A DNA stretch of 64,000 bases, taken from NCBI RefSeq assembly GCF_041296385.1, contig NC_091013.1:8508001-8572000 (forward strand), written 5' to 3'. The number at the start of each line of letters is the position of its first letter. Positions within the stretch are counted from its first letter, which is position 1. Shown in pieces: positions 36,901 through 51,900 of this stretch. The notes beneath the pieces were generated by a model. It had not been told where the DNA came from. It saw only the letters and a list, made by a program, of their open reading frames with translations, and did not search any database. This DNA is from Aphelocoma coerulescens. Lineage: Eukaryota; Chordata; Aves; Passeriformes; Corvidae. The position numbers and the translations under genes are program-made.

Positions 36901-39900
36901 TCATTCATGTTTTTAGGGTAGAAGATGTGTTCAGTTAGATATGCTGTTATTTTATAAGGGGGCCTATAAATACTGTGGTTTCTGAACTGCAGGGTCTGCC
37001 CAAGAGTACAACATCTTGTTTTCTGAAGAGCACTTCATCTGTGCTGAAGTTAAAGATGAGGATGTTTCTTCCTCTGGCTGGGGATCTCTTCCTTAAACAA
37101 TGCAATTACTATTTTTGAACTGAAAAATCACAGGGATATTAATTGTTGTTTACACTTACATATTGAATTGCCTAAACTTGAACCTTACATTAAAAAGGAA
37201 GTAATAAATTCATTGTGAGTGGATGACCATCTTGTCTTGAATGAGGTATTCAAACACTTGTATGGATTCTGTCTGTGATTTTTTTTCAGGGAAAGGTAAA
37301 CTATACATGTTCGGCAGTAACGACTGGGGCCAGTTAGGACTAGGATCAAAGAACACTGTCAGCAAACCAACATGTGTTAAAGGTTTGTGTGATCTTTCTC
37401 TTTTTCTTCTTTGTTTGGTTTTTTTTTTGTCTTTTTGAAAGGAGACCCTTACGAAAAGCTACTTCATAGGATGAGATTCCAAAATAACTGATTCTTTATT
37501 CATCACATGTACACGTTACTGCACAAGATCATGAAGGTAGCTCAAAGGGATCCCTGACTGATTTTCCATTACTTCAGATTCTGAGTTTTTTTGCATCTGA
37601 AGATTACGTCAGATACATAGAATCCTGTCATTTTTGAGGGCTCTGATTTTATGTAGTATTTGCCTTTTGTGACAAACCACATCTTTTTTTACTGCAGACA
37701 ATAATCAGATGGTTGATCTCTGCATCGTCCATCTGTTAGAAGCCAGTGCTCCAACAGCATGGTGTAATCTCTGTGTCACTATTGTCTTAGCAGCTTTGTA
37801 AATGAAAAAAATCTATCAGAAACTTTTCACAAGTACTACTACATTTTTAACAAGTGTAAAAAATGCCCAAGGGGGCATAAATGTTAATACATTTTTGTGA
37901 GACAGTAAAATAAATTCCTACGTGTTGAAAAATATGTTTTTATTGCACTGTGATCTTCTTGATTCTTTCCTAGCTGTTTTTATATTGTCAAACAAAGCTG
38001 AGTCAATACTTTTCCCTATCCCCTTATTTATGTCAAGTCAGATCTATCCCATTAACACATTTCTTTTCACTATTAAATGTTTATCTTCACTCTTTCTGCC
38101 AGCAGATCGATCTGTTAGCTTATTGTTAAAAACAAATTATCCTGCTTGTTCAAACTGTTCTTCTTGATTTAGTTTATTCTACTGTCCTTTATTTGCTCCT
38201 GTCTCTATTTCACTTCAGCGGGAGAATGCAGCTACTCTCAGGTGCACATCTTCTGTCAGCCATGTGAGAGGTTGATTCTTACCTTGGCTTTAGTGGATTG
38301 GGTTTCAAGTTTTGGGTTTACTGTCAAATTGCAATGGAGAATAAAAGACAAAGAGAAGATGACAGCAATTCAAACCAGACCTGGCATCCATTGGAAAAAG
38401 TCACAAGGGGGGTATCTTTTTTCTCTTGGCAGTAGGCAGCAGGAGGAATTCCTGGAGCTTTACTCACTAGCTTTTCGTTTTGTCATCACTTGGCTTTGGG
38501 AATGGGGTTGCAAGGACACAGTTTCTGCTTGGAGCCAAATGGTTGTGTTTGCATGTTTTCTGAGAAAATATTTTCTGGGACTTGATTAGAGACTAATGAA
38601 ATTGGTTATGAAAAGTCACCTGCAGCACTGTAAATATAGCATATCTCATAAAACACAATTGATTAGCCTAAGTGAGAGGAAGGTAGGGAGCACAGGCTTC
38701 TGAAGAGCTGATTAAGATCACCTCTGAAGTTGGAGACAGAGTTTTGGGATATAAAGATTGTAGGAAGAAGTCACTGTTGGAACTATTATGATTCCAGCCT
38801 GATGGTAGTGGTAGGTGTTGGATAGGAGAGGCAGAAACCTGTATTTGGACAATTTAAATTTGTGTGATAGACCAGAGGCAGTTCATGCGTGAGTAGATAG
38901 ATTTATTTGGTAACTTGGTAGAAGGAACTTCAATCTGAATGTTCAAGAGCTGATGAAAGTTGATCTGGAAGGACTGAAAAAGGGTTTGTGAAAGGGATGA
39001 TTGTTGTTGGCTTTGTTATGGAGTAGTGCAGTGGAAAAGCAATTAAAGATTTATTATGTAAAAATAATCCTGGTTTAGAGCATTGTATAAGGTACATGGA
39101 CATTACTGAGAGAAGATAATTTGTTGACAATGAACAGTAACTGGACCAAGGATGGAAAAGTCAGGGAGACATTTTTCCTCTCTTTTTCTGAAATGGAGTG
39201 CACTTGTCATAGGAGGAGCCTCTGTCTTCTCTCTTTCCCACCAAAATAAGTCCTGAGCCCTCCCACATGCATTCCCAGTCTTTCAAAGTGACCAGACTGC
39301 AGAGAAGTGCATGCAATGGCACTCATTGGTGGTAACTCAGCTGAAATTGAGACAACATGATACATGCAAAATGTGTGGGCACTAGTCCAGGTAGGGCTGC
39401 CCTTTGCAATTGAGTTCAGTGATCAGGAAGAGATCAGAACAGAGCAGAAAAGGGATATGAGCACAATGAAGGGAGGTAGGGATGGTAAGACAAAGGAACA
39501 GTATGGTTCCAGAGATTTACAACAGTGGGAAAAGTCTAAGAGTGAAGTAACAATAGTACTGTTAATGAAAACTGCAGACAGCTTAAATCATTAATTTTAT
39601 CCTGGAACTTAATACATTCTTTTAGGCATATCTCATAATGGTAAGTTCCAGGGACTGTGGCATTGGGATGAAGTAACCATCATCAAGTTAACTTGAATGT
39701 TTTAAGTTTTTAAGGTCTGACCTATTTTCTTATCTTGAGGGAATACTGATTTGATAAGTCATGTGCTAGATTCAAATTGGCAATGACTCTTGTAATAATT
39801 CTGTTGGTAAAAATGTGAAAAGAAGAAATCAGAGCTCCCTCTAGAGCATAGAGCATTTTGTTGTTGAACCAGCTATAAGCTCATTTGTAACTTTCCCTCC

Positions 39901-42900
39901 TCTTTGGTTTGAATTCTTAGCTTTAAAACCAGAAAAACCAAAACTTGCTGTTTGTGGAAGAAACCACACTTTGGTTTACACAGGTATGTAACCTCTATTT
40001 CATACATATTCAAGATATGTTTCTTCCTTTGCTTTCATGCAAAATTACACTGAGAACCCTAGAAGTGTTGAGGAACGAAAAATAAATGAAAATGGGACTG
40101 CTAAAACTTAGGAGTTTGACATCCATTTCTTAGAAATTGGAATTTTTTAGAATTGTTTGATTGTTGTGAGCCAATGCATTTATAAACTAATGTTAGATAG
40201 TAGTTTCCTGGTAGCAGACATATGGAAAAATTTCTTGCTGGCATTTGAGGTATGGTTAACAATTATGAATATTTCCTTTAAGCCTTGTGAAAAGATGTTG
40301 TTATTTTTATATGCATCTGTACTCAAATTTACCTTAGAAAAATAATCTTTGTTAGTGTGGAGTTATGTATGTGAATAAATGCAGTAGAACTGAATGTTTT
40401 CAAGTCTTCCAATTTTGTTGCATTTTTGGTTATACAACATAGTCTGGCATTTCAAAGACAAGTTGCTTTATTAAGCTATAAATAAATAAGCAGTAAATTT
40501 AAACTTAAAAATAAATTTGTACAGACACAGTGTACAGAGAATTTATGAAGGTTCTTGTCATGCTTCTATAATTTATGCAATGGAACAGCCATCTTTGTGA
40601 TTGCAATCCTTTAGCTTTCAGTAATGTTATGAAGAGGATTGTTTGATTATTAGGAGGTTTATATATGTGGAGACCCTGAGCACTGTAAATAAGATTATTA
40701 AAATAAACCAGTACATTTTAATAACAATTAAATATGCAAGACTGCACAGGGTAAATATTAGTCACCTTTGGTGTACACACTGGCTAGATAATTTCTGGCC
40801 ACTTATATAGCAAGGACCATTTATAAATTATATGTCAGTTTATTAACACATTTCTGTCTGGGTTTGTGGTAATAATACGCCATATCTGTTTCATCATAGA
40901 TGAGCACTTTAGATGTGAAACATACTAAAATTAAAAATATAAATCTTAAAGTTCTCTAAAGTTGAAGATATCTGTCATCAGCGCTAACTTCAAGATTCTT
41001 AATGAAAATACCTTGTTAATTAAATTGGAAGTTATTTAAATATTAAAATAAGTAAAATATTTCTAATAAAACCTAAGTAAAAATATATTTCATTTACAGT
41101 ACTCAAAGCTATCAAGTTATTAATTTCTTTAATTTATGTACTAATACAGCTTCAGTTTTTCTTGTGTGTGACATCATTCACCCTTTTCCTCACAGTTTAT
41201 CTTGAAATGTACATTATTTGTGGAAGGAGCTGCTTCTTGCTGCCAGGGATACTCGTAGTCATTTTCTCAGAGCTCTTGTAGAACTTCCAATCATATTTAT
41301 TTTTTAGATCAGTCTCCAGAATACTGGGGAATGCAGTCTAAATACATGTAAGGCCTTCAGGAAGTTCTGATCCAACTGTTTGCAGGAAAACCTTGCTAGC
41401 TACAACAGAAACTGCTAATTTCAGCTGGAGGGTATTTCAGGGTAACAGACCCTAATGTTTTTGTGATGTTTTTTCCATTGCAAATTGAATTACTTGCTCT
41501 GATTTCTTCATTTTGTGTTTTACCTGTGCTTTTCTGTATGCAGAAAAAGGAAATGTCTATGCTGCTGGAGGTAACAGTGAAGGCCAGTTGGGATTAGGTG
41601 ACACAGAGGAAAGGACCACGTTTCATTTAATTCGTTTTTTTACCAACCAGCACAAGATCAAGCAACTATCAGCTGGGTCGTACACCTCAGCAGCAGTAAC
41701 TGGTATGAGCAACTGCTAATAAAATCTATTCATGCATGTCCAGCCTGGTGTTCCAGAAAGACATTTATTCCAGCATCCTGTCTGCATATGTGGGTGCATT
41801 TTCTGTCTTCACTGTCTTCTTTCCTTGGCAGCCACAGTCATTTTCTGGCAGGCAGTTGCCTATTTTAACACAGTCTGGCAAGGGGTGTGTGTCTCATGAA
41901 CTTCTTAGAGGTTTCGTGAAAGTTTAGTAGAAATCCTTACAAAGGAGAAACAGTATGAATACCCTCAAAAGGGAAAAAATCTTCAGTTTATTTCCAGGGA
42001 AAGCAGCTACAAAACATGAATCCTATGAAAACTAAGCATGTCTAATTCCACTTCTTACTGCAACTATTGTGGTCCATAGGTCCAGGCTGCACAGCTGTGT
42101 CATTCATTCCTTACTAATTCTGAGAGAGGCTGAGCCTCTCACCTATTTCTCAGGTGGCAAAATGATACCATCACAACATGCTGAAATCCACATAGTTACA
42201 ATACTTCAGTCACTGGATAGGTGCTCCTTTATTACCCTATAATGCAATTTCTCAAGTCTTGCTGTAAAGCAGCTTTTCTGTACCTGTTTAGGGTAAGTTA
42301 TTGAGGCTGTTAATTTCAGAACTTGAGAGAGATGCTGGCCTGCGTGTTTGGTTTTTGGGGTTTTTTATGCCAGTTGCTGACATTCTCTTAAGATTTTTAG
42401 GATGATTTTGAATTATTTTAACTCCTAGCACCATCTCAGTAGCACTGTAGGTGGTATTTTTCTATTCGCAACTTACTTCCCACCAATAAGAAATATGCAT
42501 AGAGAAGACCTTATCTCTTCTAGAAGAACTTAGAGACTTTTCATGTTGTTCACTGGCTTTTTGTTTGTTTGTTTGTTTGTTTTGTTGTTTTTGGTTTTTT
42601 TTACTGCCATTGGTCTTTGTTTCAATAGAAACTGCCATTGGTCTTTTACTGCCATTGCCATTGGTCTTTGTTTCAATAGAAGCTGGTCTTAATCAAGCTC
42701 GAACATCTACTGTTGTAGTTTAAAGAAAGCAAAATAAAGCTGGTCAATATAACCATCTGTGAGGAGAACTGAAAGATAAGGCAGGAGTAAGCGGGGTGTC
42801 TGCCAAAGTCAGGACAGAGAATTAGTTTGGAAGAACGAGAAAGGGGTGATTTGCACCTAGAAATGAGATGCCTTAAATTCACTGTAATATTTTCATACTG

Positions 42901-45900
42901 ACCTCTGGCAACTGAATTGTCTCACACATTCAGTCTTCCTCTTTCTGAAGGAATGTGCTTTTTCTGTTTCTATTTATGGTCTAACATCAGTTGATGCATA
43001 AATGTTCTGTGTCACTTTTGAAAAGCTTTAGGGATACCCTCTTACTTCTCACTCTTTTTTGCATTGTGTTAAATGATCATTTTATATCCCTGAGATCATG
43101 ACATTCAGTGGTATCGTACACAGAGTTTCTGAAATACTCTTCAATAAATAGATAAACTTTTTATTAGTTTTTGTTTTAAATCTATTAACTATCTGTGTCT
43201 TCATTTTAGAGGATGGGCAGCTCTTTGTGTGGGGTGATAATTCAGAAGGTCAGATAGGCCTGGCCAATGAAGCCTTCGTCAGCATCCCCTGTAAAGTGGA
43301 TATTGGAAAACCTGTTTCCTCTGTATCCTGTGGATATTATCACTCTGCCTTGATAACAGGTAAAAGAATGGGAATAGAGGTTAGTGGAGACAAGACAGTG
43401 GTTTTCAGATAGTTGTTTGAAACTTGATACACCATTGTTGTTAAGAACTGCCATGTGACAGAAAGCCACCTGTGTAGTTCGGTATTACATTGGAAGAAGA
43501 AACCTGCAATTAATTTTCTGCATTTGCACATTGTTGTGTAAAAGTATATTAGAAATAATGAAATATCACATTTTGTTTTCATAAAGGTTATGATGTATAT
43601 TGTGAAATAATATTATGGTTTCAAAATCCACCTTTTCTTGAGATTATTCTTTTTTTGTGATGATCAAATAATAATCTTCATCTTCTCTAGAAATATAAAT
43701 GTTAAATATTGCTATGTTATGAGGAAAAATTAATCTCATTTGCTAGAAGTGCAAACGTGTTGTCCAAGTTTGCTGTTCTATCTTAAAAATTAGGTTTTGA
43801 AGTCAGTTAAACAGGCAGTATGTGGTATGAGGAGAAGCAATGCTACAGTGAGCTGTTGTCTGATCTCCAGACTAGACCACCTTCTTATTGCTTTCCACCT
43901 CTCTCTTCCCCACTCTCCACTGGTTTCCAAAGTGAAGATTCCACTAATTTTTTAATAATGCCAGTATGGATGAATTATCAGCCAGTACTGATGGCATTAT
44001 GTATGAGCAGTTATGACTTCCTCTCAGCCATATAGATTTACATTATTAAACTTCACCATTTGGTCCCCTCAGAGTAATTAAAGATTGCAAAGGATCGATA
44101 GTTTTGATTGTACAGCTTTTAATGGGTACCCAGGAGCTATTCTATCAGTCACCTTTCCCAGATTACTTGATAAATGTTAATTTTCCACATACAATACCTG
44201 TACTGCTCTCTGAGAACATGCTGTTAACAGAATGAGAGCTTGCTATGGTGGACAAATATTAATTAGGTGTTATGCTGGTAGTGGGCAACTTTTATTATGG
44301 ATGCTTTATTACAGTAAATGAATTAAGTGTCTGGGACTGATCAGGAGCTCAGCAACTGTAAGGAAAAATACAGCCTCCTGAACTCAGAATAAATGGGGGA
44401 AAAAAACATGCTTACTTCAAGGATGTAGTAGGAATGTGTATATCTCTGCCTTAGAGCCAAGAGCTGAAGATCCAGGACTGCAGCTGGATGCCACAAAAGC
44501 TCTCATTAGTAGAAGGGTTGAGGACAAGCATCTAAGAGTAAAGAGAGAACAGTGTGTGCCAATTATCCTAAGGAAGTGGAAACTTTTAATGGAAGGGGAT
44601 AAGAAAAAAGGCTTAGGGTTGCACCTGGTTAAGAAAAATGGAGATTCTCAAAATATTAATAGAAAGATGTACTGGTTATCACCTGTGAAAATGAGGAGCT
44701 GCTGAACCTGTTACTGCTTAAACAGGCCTGAGTATGAGACGGAAAATCTTAATTTTCAGCCTTAATATTTGCAAGTCCTGCACGTATTGGGTTCAGTCTA
44801 TGCCACTGAAGCTACTGACACACACATGACCTTCTTTGTGGTGAAAGCATAAATTTTTTTACTGCTTTCCTTTGTCCCCTTGCTGACAGTTTTATTTGAT
44901 TGATACTTCAGCTACCACAAAAATTTAGTATTGGACATCTAAGTACTTTTGCAGAATTGATTTTCTGTTGCACTGATGTCAGTGTGTATCCACACTGTTT
45001 AAAAATTAACTTTATGCATTTATTCTGAGCATACCACAGTCACAGGATGTGTTACTTATCAGTTATTTGAATACTATAGAATTACTACATTTCGATTTTC
45101 AGGCATCGAACAATACACTATCTTTAATAATGTAACATAGTTGCAGGATCTAAGACTTGGTAAATGCTGTCAGGCTGAACTGATGAGCATGGCACCATAT
45201 GGTTCTCTTTCTTAATATGTTTATATTTGACAAAAGTTTTTCACTGACTGAAAAACCTGTTGGGATCACAGGCATATCTGGGTTGAAACTAAACAGTGGC
45301 TCATGAGGACACTAGAAAACATAGTGTGGACACAGAGTGCCCTCTCCAGGGCAGGATGTTCATTAATAAGGATTGAATAAAACAGTGGTGAAGTATGGAT
45401 TCCAGCTTCTTTTTAATTTTTTAGCTGAAGTTCTTATTTCTCTGACATTGCTGAGTTTTAAAAGGTTGTTTTTTTTTTTTTTTTTAGTAAACTTTTATCT
45501 TTAAGGTGTTTAATGGCTATAAAGCCAAGAGCAATGCCTCTTATGGCTCCAAAAAGATGATGTTACCATTCTTCCTTCTGCTTTCCAGAAGGCTTTCTTT
45601 GCAGACAGTAATTTAACTGCTGAACATGTCAGCCACCTGTGTTCTACATGTGGACCCCATTCTACATGTGGACCCCATTGATGCTAAAGTAGTTGTAGAA
45701 CAGAAGAACAGAATAAATCCTGAATATTCTCAATAAAAATAAAAAAAAAACATTTCTGAAATTTAGACTAGGCACATGCACAGGCAATGGCTAACTCAGT
45801 TCCATATGCAAATTAGGAACTAGTCTGATTACTCAGTTTGTATTTGAAAGATGATTGTTTGCTCCCTTTTCCCCCTTCTTTGCATTCTTCAAAGAGTTCC

Positions 45901-48900
45901 ACTGAAAAGAAGCTTTTAGTCTGTAGCTTCCAGCTCTCTTTAGGACTTCTTCAGTGTGTTTCCTTCCTTTTTACAAGCGTGGGATGTTGGGTCCCAGTAT
46001 TAGGGCTATGTCTCAAGTGAAGTAACAGAGAAACAAACTGCTGGGAGAGTGTAGCAACAATTTTGAGCCCTTATACAGGTCTTTACTTGACTTGCCTTTG
46101 ACCACACACTCAGGAGGGGACAATTTCCCAGGAAGCATTAAGCTTGGCAAGCATGTACAGCTCATTTGTCCACTGCAGGAGATGGAGAGCAGGAAAAGCT
46201 GATGTATCTCACCACTGCTCTGGATTCTACGGGAGAATGAGATTTGTGGAGCCAGAAAAGAATTGAATATATTAGACCCCTTCTAGTGCTTCCCCTGCCT
46301 GAACTGTAACTGTAATCAAGGTCAAGATAGATTCTTATTGATGTCTTTTCATAGAGAGCTTCACAGGTTCCTTGAATTCCTTTTTTTAGTGTATTTTGTC
46401 ATTCTTTTTAAGGACTGGTTTAAGAATCATTCACCACACATGCCCTGAATTTCAGTGTTTGAGACAGTTTTAACCAATTTGCTCTTGAATAAATATTTAT
46501 TTTCTTTTTCTTCTTCATTTATTCAAGGAATCATAGAGTTATCTAGTTCTTTTGCCCACTCATTTTTGTCCCTCATTTGCCACCAGCCAGGTCTCTTATC
46601 TACTCTCAAAGGCACATTTTCCTTTGAGGGACGTTTTCCATTCACTTGTCCATTGCCTTTACATGTTCCCATGATTTAAAGTTTAGTGATACAGAAAATG
46701 TGCCACATTAGGGAAATTTCAACATGTGAGAGTGTGTCTCATATGAGAGGAGAAAATTAAATAACCAAGTTCTGTTTTGAACAGTGTCCTTAAAATGCAG
46801 GTGTACTGCACACAGTACATCATGTCCTCAGCATGCAAATGTACTGCACACATACTGCACTCAAAATTTATCTGAGTTTGACTGGGTTCTTTTTATGTTT
46901 GACTGCTATTCTTCATAGTTTTTAGACACTATTTGCCTAAAAGGGATGTGTAATATATTCAAAAATTGCTTTGGTAAATGGTTTTATCTTTGTTAGCTGG
47001 ATTATTAAGTTGAAAAAATGTAATAAACTTGATTAGTTTGGGAGGCTTGGCCATTTGAATCTCTAATCCTCTTAATTAGATAGTGATTGGATTAATTTTT
47101 TCAGTGCAATAGTGTTTAAAAAAACTGCTGGTCTCTTCAAAGAGAACTGCATAAGTAGTTATCTCCCAAGTGCTTTTGGGGGTTTTTCAACTTGTTACTA
47201 GAAATATATGGCTGATCTAAGAGTATTGAAAGAATACTTACCTTCCCAAAAATACGGGGTTCTTTTGTTGTTGTTTTTTTTTTTTCTTTCTTTCTTTTCA
47301 GATAGAATGCCTAATAAAATCTCTTTTTGTCAGCAGAATGTTTTGGTTACAGAAAACCTCACATTGCAGTTGATTTTTATCTTTTTAATTGGGCTACTGT
47401 TTTAGAACAGAAAACTGATGCTCATGCAAATAACAGCAAAGTATCAGCCTGTTCAGGGTATTTCTGCACATAGATATAAGAAAAAAAATCAGAATTAAAC
47501 CAGGAAACCAAACTGAACAGAGAAGCCTAAATATGGTCCATAGATTTGAAATTAAATTAAATACACTTTTTTGCAGCTGAGGTAATTTGCTGGTTCTTAA
47601 AAAGCACAGACAGGTTGAAATGACTGCAAAAAACTGTTAGAAAATAAGTGCAGAAGAATGTAACAAAGAGGGCACCACATCCCTGTCTGTCAGTGTCTGC
47701 AGGGAGGGGGCAGAGGATGGACCAGGCTCTGTTTGGTGGGGCCCAGCAATGGGACAGGAGGAACAGGCAGGAACTGATGGCCAGGAAGTTCCACCTGGAC
47801 ATGAGGAAGAATTTCCTTCCTGTGCAGTGACCAAGCAGTGGGACAGATTGTCTGTGGAGGTTGTGGAGTCTCCCTCACTGGAGATATTCCAGAACCTGCT
47901 GGACACAATCCTGTGCCATGTGCTCTGGGATGACTCTGTTTGACCAGGTTGATTTTCCATCAAATTTCCATGCAAAATTAATTTCTGTTTCAATTCAGAT
48001 CCTTACAGGCCACCTCAGTTGACTTAAAAACTGATTACAGAGGAAATTACCACCTCTCAGAAGCAGGGTGTATAAGGTTTTGTTTCCCTTGGCTACAGTC
48101 CTTGCAGGCTAAATATTGTGATTCTGAACTTGGAAGGGACTAAAATCTAGCACCTTTGTGTCCCATCAAAACAGAGTGCTTTTCACAGCTCTTTGGGCAT
48201 TATACAAATATGTTAAGCTATCCTGTAATGTTCATACACTTTTCTGTCTTTATAACTTGTGTCTGCAGCAGTCTTGACAACCCATCCTTGCTCCTGAGTC
48301 CGTGCTGGAAACCATGTGCTGTTCTGTGTTTTCACAGGAGATGGCGAGCTCTATACTTTTGGAGAACCTGCGAATGGGAAACTGGGATTATTGCCTGAAC
48401 AGCTGAAGAACAATAGAGTCCCACAGCCTGTACTGGGAATTATAGAAAAAGTTAATAAGGTTGCTTGTGGTGGAGAACACACAGTGGTGCTGACAGGTAT
48501 GCAATTTAACTGGCTGTTCTTATAGCCCTATAACTGAAACTCAAGAATTTACATTCCACTGAAATGTTGGATGCTGTAGTGATCCTAACTGGAGCATCAT
48601 CATACATCAAGGAGGTAGAAATCCATGTACCACCCAGCTAAGGCAGGCCTGTGCTGCACTGCCCATGTCCCTTGGCTGCAGGATGAACTTGGCCAGGTGA
48701 TTTTAACAGAGTGGTTTTCAGGCAGCTCCTGGTTGATACCACTGGTTTTACCACTTGCCTCTCCTTGCCTTTATCTGAAACTTCAGCAGCAAGTTCCCAT
48801 ATGAATATTATTTTTATTCAATATAAAATGATTAATTTATCAGTATAAATGATGTATAGAGTTGTTTTGGTTGTAAGAAAATCCTGTAAAAGCTCAAACT

Positions 48901-51900
48901 GGGGTAGCCTTCCATGGATGGGATACAGCACAGCGCAGTGTACTGGAGTCCTCTTCAATTCCACACAGCTTGGGATTCCCAGACTCTGAAGGGACAGAAA
49001 ATTATTGATACCATCTTCTTTTTCTTTATAGTCTTAGCTCAAATAAATAGCATTTTAAGAGAACTTTACATAAAAAAGGCTGGGTGCCTTTCTTGCTGGA
49101 ATTGTAATAAGCCAGCACTGCCTGGTGTAGCACAGATGATTGATACTTCTTTCCTCTAAGGAGCTTGAAATTGTTATTGCAGTGAGCAGGGAAATTCTAG
49201 AGGAAAGCTTCCATTCTGTAGTGAATTTAAATGCTCTTGAATATTTAGGAAGTATGTAGGAAGTCACTTTTCAAGTAGCGTCACTATCTACTGGATGCCC
49301 AAATTGATTAAATAATCTCTTATTGTGATACAGAATTCGCTTGTGTCTTTGAGGAGAATCTTTAGCATAAATATGAAACTAGTGCAGGCATATGCATTTG
49401 ACATATTGTACAGGTTATGAAAATCACCAAATACAACTGTTACATACTGGTTCACAGGGCCACAAGTATAGTACTTGGAAAATTATGTGCATTACTGAAC
49501 TCCTGAATAGTTGTCTGCCAGTGGTGACTTAGCTTTTCCAAGGCATACGTGCAAAGCACTGCCAGCCATTTCTTCCCACAAGTTCTATCCTGACCTAGAG
49601 TGGTGTAGAAGCAGGAAAGGTAAGTTTGACTTTGCCTGAAGATAGTTAAAAAAAATTTCAACTTTAGCTTGTAATGAATATAATATGTGTAAAACTGTAT
49701 AGCCTGTAATTATTTTCCTGCCAAAATGCAAAAGCTAGAAAACCAAGTTGGATGTATAGATATCAGTCCTTAAATCTGTATTCTGAAGGTTCTCTGTAGT
49801 TGTCTCTTGTCTATCTTGTGATGTGCCTTCAAGGTTATGTAGCCAAACTTTCTAAAATATAAACTGAAAATGTAACTGAGGAAGATGGTGAATAATATGA
49901 TGTGGTGTTGTACGGCAAGCCATTGGAAAGAGTAAAGGTGGAAGTGAAATGCTGGGAAGGATTATGTGTAATGAGTCAAGCTGCAAGATTCTGGGTAGGT
50001 TAAAATTCCTTTGGGAAAACTATGAAGAGGAAATAGCAGGAGCCAATCCAGGAAATGCAAACATTTGTCTACATTTCAATGCCTTTATCTCCCTTCTTCC
50101 ACCAACATACTTACTGCAGTATTCTATGTCACAAAATAAATTTCTTTATGAGAAATCAGATTACCATTATTAGTGAAAAAACTGCCATAAATATGGGGCC
50201 AACAAATGTATAAATCATAGCATTATTTTATGAGTTATAAAGGGAAGTTTTGTAGAAAGAATTTGATTATCATTATTGATCATTTTTTAACCATAAATCT
50301 GAATTCAAGCAATAGATATTTTGACTTAATGGCACTTCATGTGATGAAAAATCATTATAACCAATGACTTATAGAGATTTAGAAGAAAGATAAAGACCTG
50401 GATGCCATCATCATTATAGTGAAATCTGTGCAAGAACTAGAACAAAGAGGGAAATACAAATGCCATAGAAAAAATACAGTGAAGAAAATACCATAGTAAG
50501 TATGTATGTATGTAAGATTTACTTGCTTATGGAAATAAATTATTTAGTAGAAGGTAAAGAAGAAATTTGGTGCTGGCTGAGCTAGCAGTTGATGATCAAA
50601 GTGTTGAGTGCCAGATGATCTAGTTGAGTCACCAAAAGAGGAAAACTGTATCCTCCAACAAAATACGTTTCCTAAAGTTTAATAGCTGTGATAAGAGTGA
50701 AAAGTCAGATAGATGTTTTTGTAATGTGATTCAGCTGTTATTAAATAGGTTACAGCTGTGGACTTCTTACTAAAACACTTCAAGTGAAAGAGTAGATGAT
50801 AGTGGAAATACTGTCTCAAATGAAAGATACTTAGTCAGAAGTATTGGCATAGAGAAATTTTTCTGACTCAAAGAAAAATTTTTGGAAAAAAGTTGTGAAA
50901 AGAGATCGCTATGGATACTAATAATTTTAAGTGAGTGTGATATACATACATTACTGGCTTTGCACCAGAAACTTTACTTGAAATCAGTCCTGAATTGCAT
51001 CTTGAGGTCAAGTGGTGTGACCAGAAACTGAGAATTCTGATGATATATCTTTAAAAAGGAGCAGAAACACTTACACCTCTTTTGAGCTCATTTTCAAAAA
51101 AATTAGGAAAGTAATACAATTCTGAAGAAATTCTGAATTTCATGTGTCATACTCCATGAAAATGTGTGCTGCTTGCCCTTAGTAACACAATATATACTGA
51201 TGGGGATTTCACCCTTTCAGGGTCTTTCCAGTTTTTAAGGATGTGACATTTCAATGTCAGGAAACAAGAATTGAGTGTGTGACTATTGAATATTCCCCTG
51301 CTTCATCTATCTCATTTAACATAGCAATAGCACAGGAGAAAATGTCATATGGAAGAACTGTTTCACATCTTGGCTCATTTCTTGACATCATTTCTACTCA
51401 GGGTTTATCAAATTAGAAGAAAGCATAATTCAGTTATCTTACAGAGTACAAGGCAAATTTCTTCCTGACTCTCATGTGTAATTAGTCTATTCCAAAGCAC
51501 TTCATTTGATTCCTTTTTTATGACTGTTATCTATTCTATTGGCAATTTTGTGTAGTAAGAACCACTGTAATCTGGGTTATTAAATCTAGGTACTGTTCAG
51601 AATCTCTACAACAAGTATCAGAGTAAAAGGTAGAAAGTATATATTAAAATAATTCTTTGGGGTTTTTTGCTCTGAAATTCCAAAATGGGAAACTCAATTA
51701 TTTTTCCCAGAGAAAAAGAATTAAATTGTTGAGAGCAGTGATTTAGAAAAAACCCAGTTTTTTAATCACCAGTTTTAGAAATGTTGAGTATGGTATTGGA
51801 AACCATCTTCTTTGCAAGCCTTATTGCTACTTCTGCCTTTGATATTTGCAATTGTTCTAGACAATAAACAGAATTGCATTTAAAAATTCTGTCATGCAAA

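Larger units (their letters stand above)
30302..37289 (+). other. RPGR: RPGR intron 2
   Basis: At 7.0 kb the longest RPGR intron here. It holds a CR1 fragment starting 24 bp after the donor, an unexplained 97-codon open frame (31346-31639) and a T/G-rich tract (36237-36320). The rest is AT-rich without recognised content. Confidence 0.9.
41703..43209 (+). other. RPGR: RPGR intron 5
   Basis: 1.5 kb with a TTTG-rich tract (42558-42602) followed directly by a duplicated 26-bp unit (42605-42681). Nothing else recognised. Confidence 0.88.
43360..48337 (+). other. RPGR: RPGR intron 6
   Basis: 5.0 kb with a poly-T run (45467-45485), an 18-bp perfect tandem duplication (45642-45677) and a CR1 fragment (47680-47955). 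Otherwise AT-rich. Confidence 0.88.
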
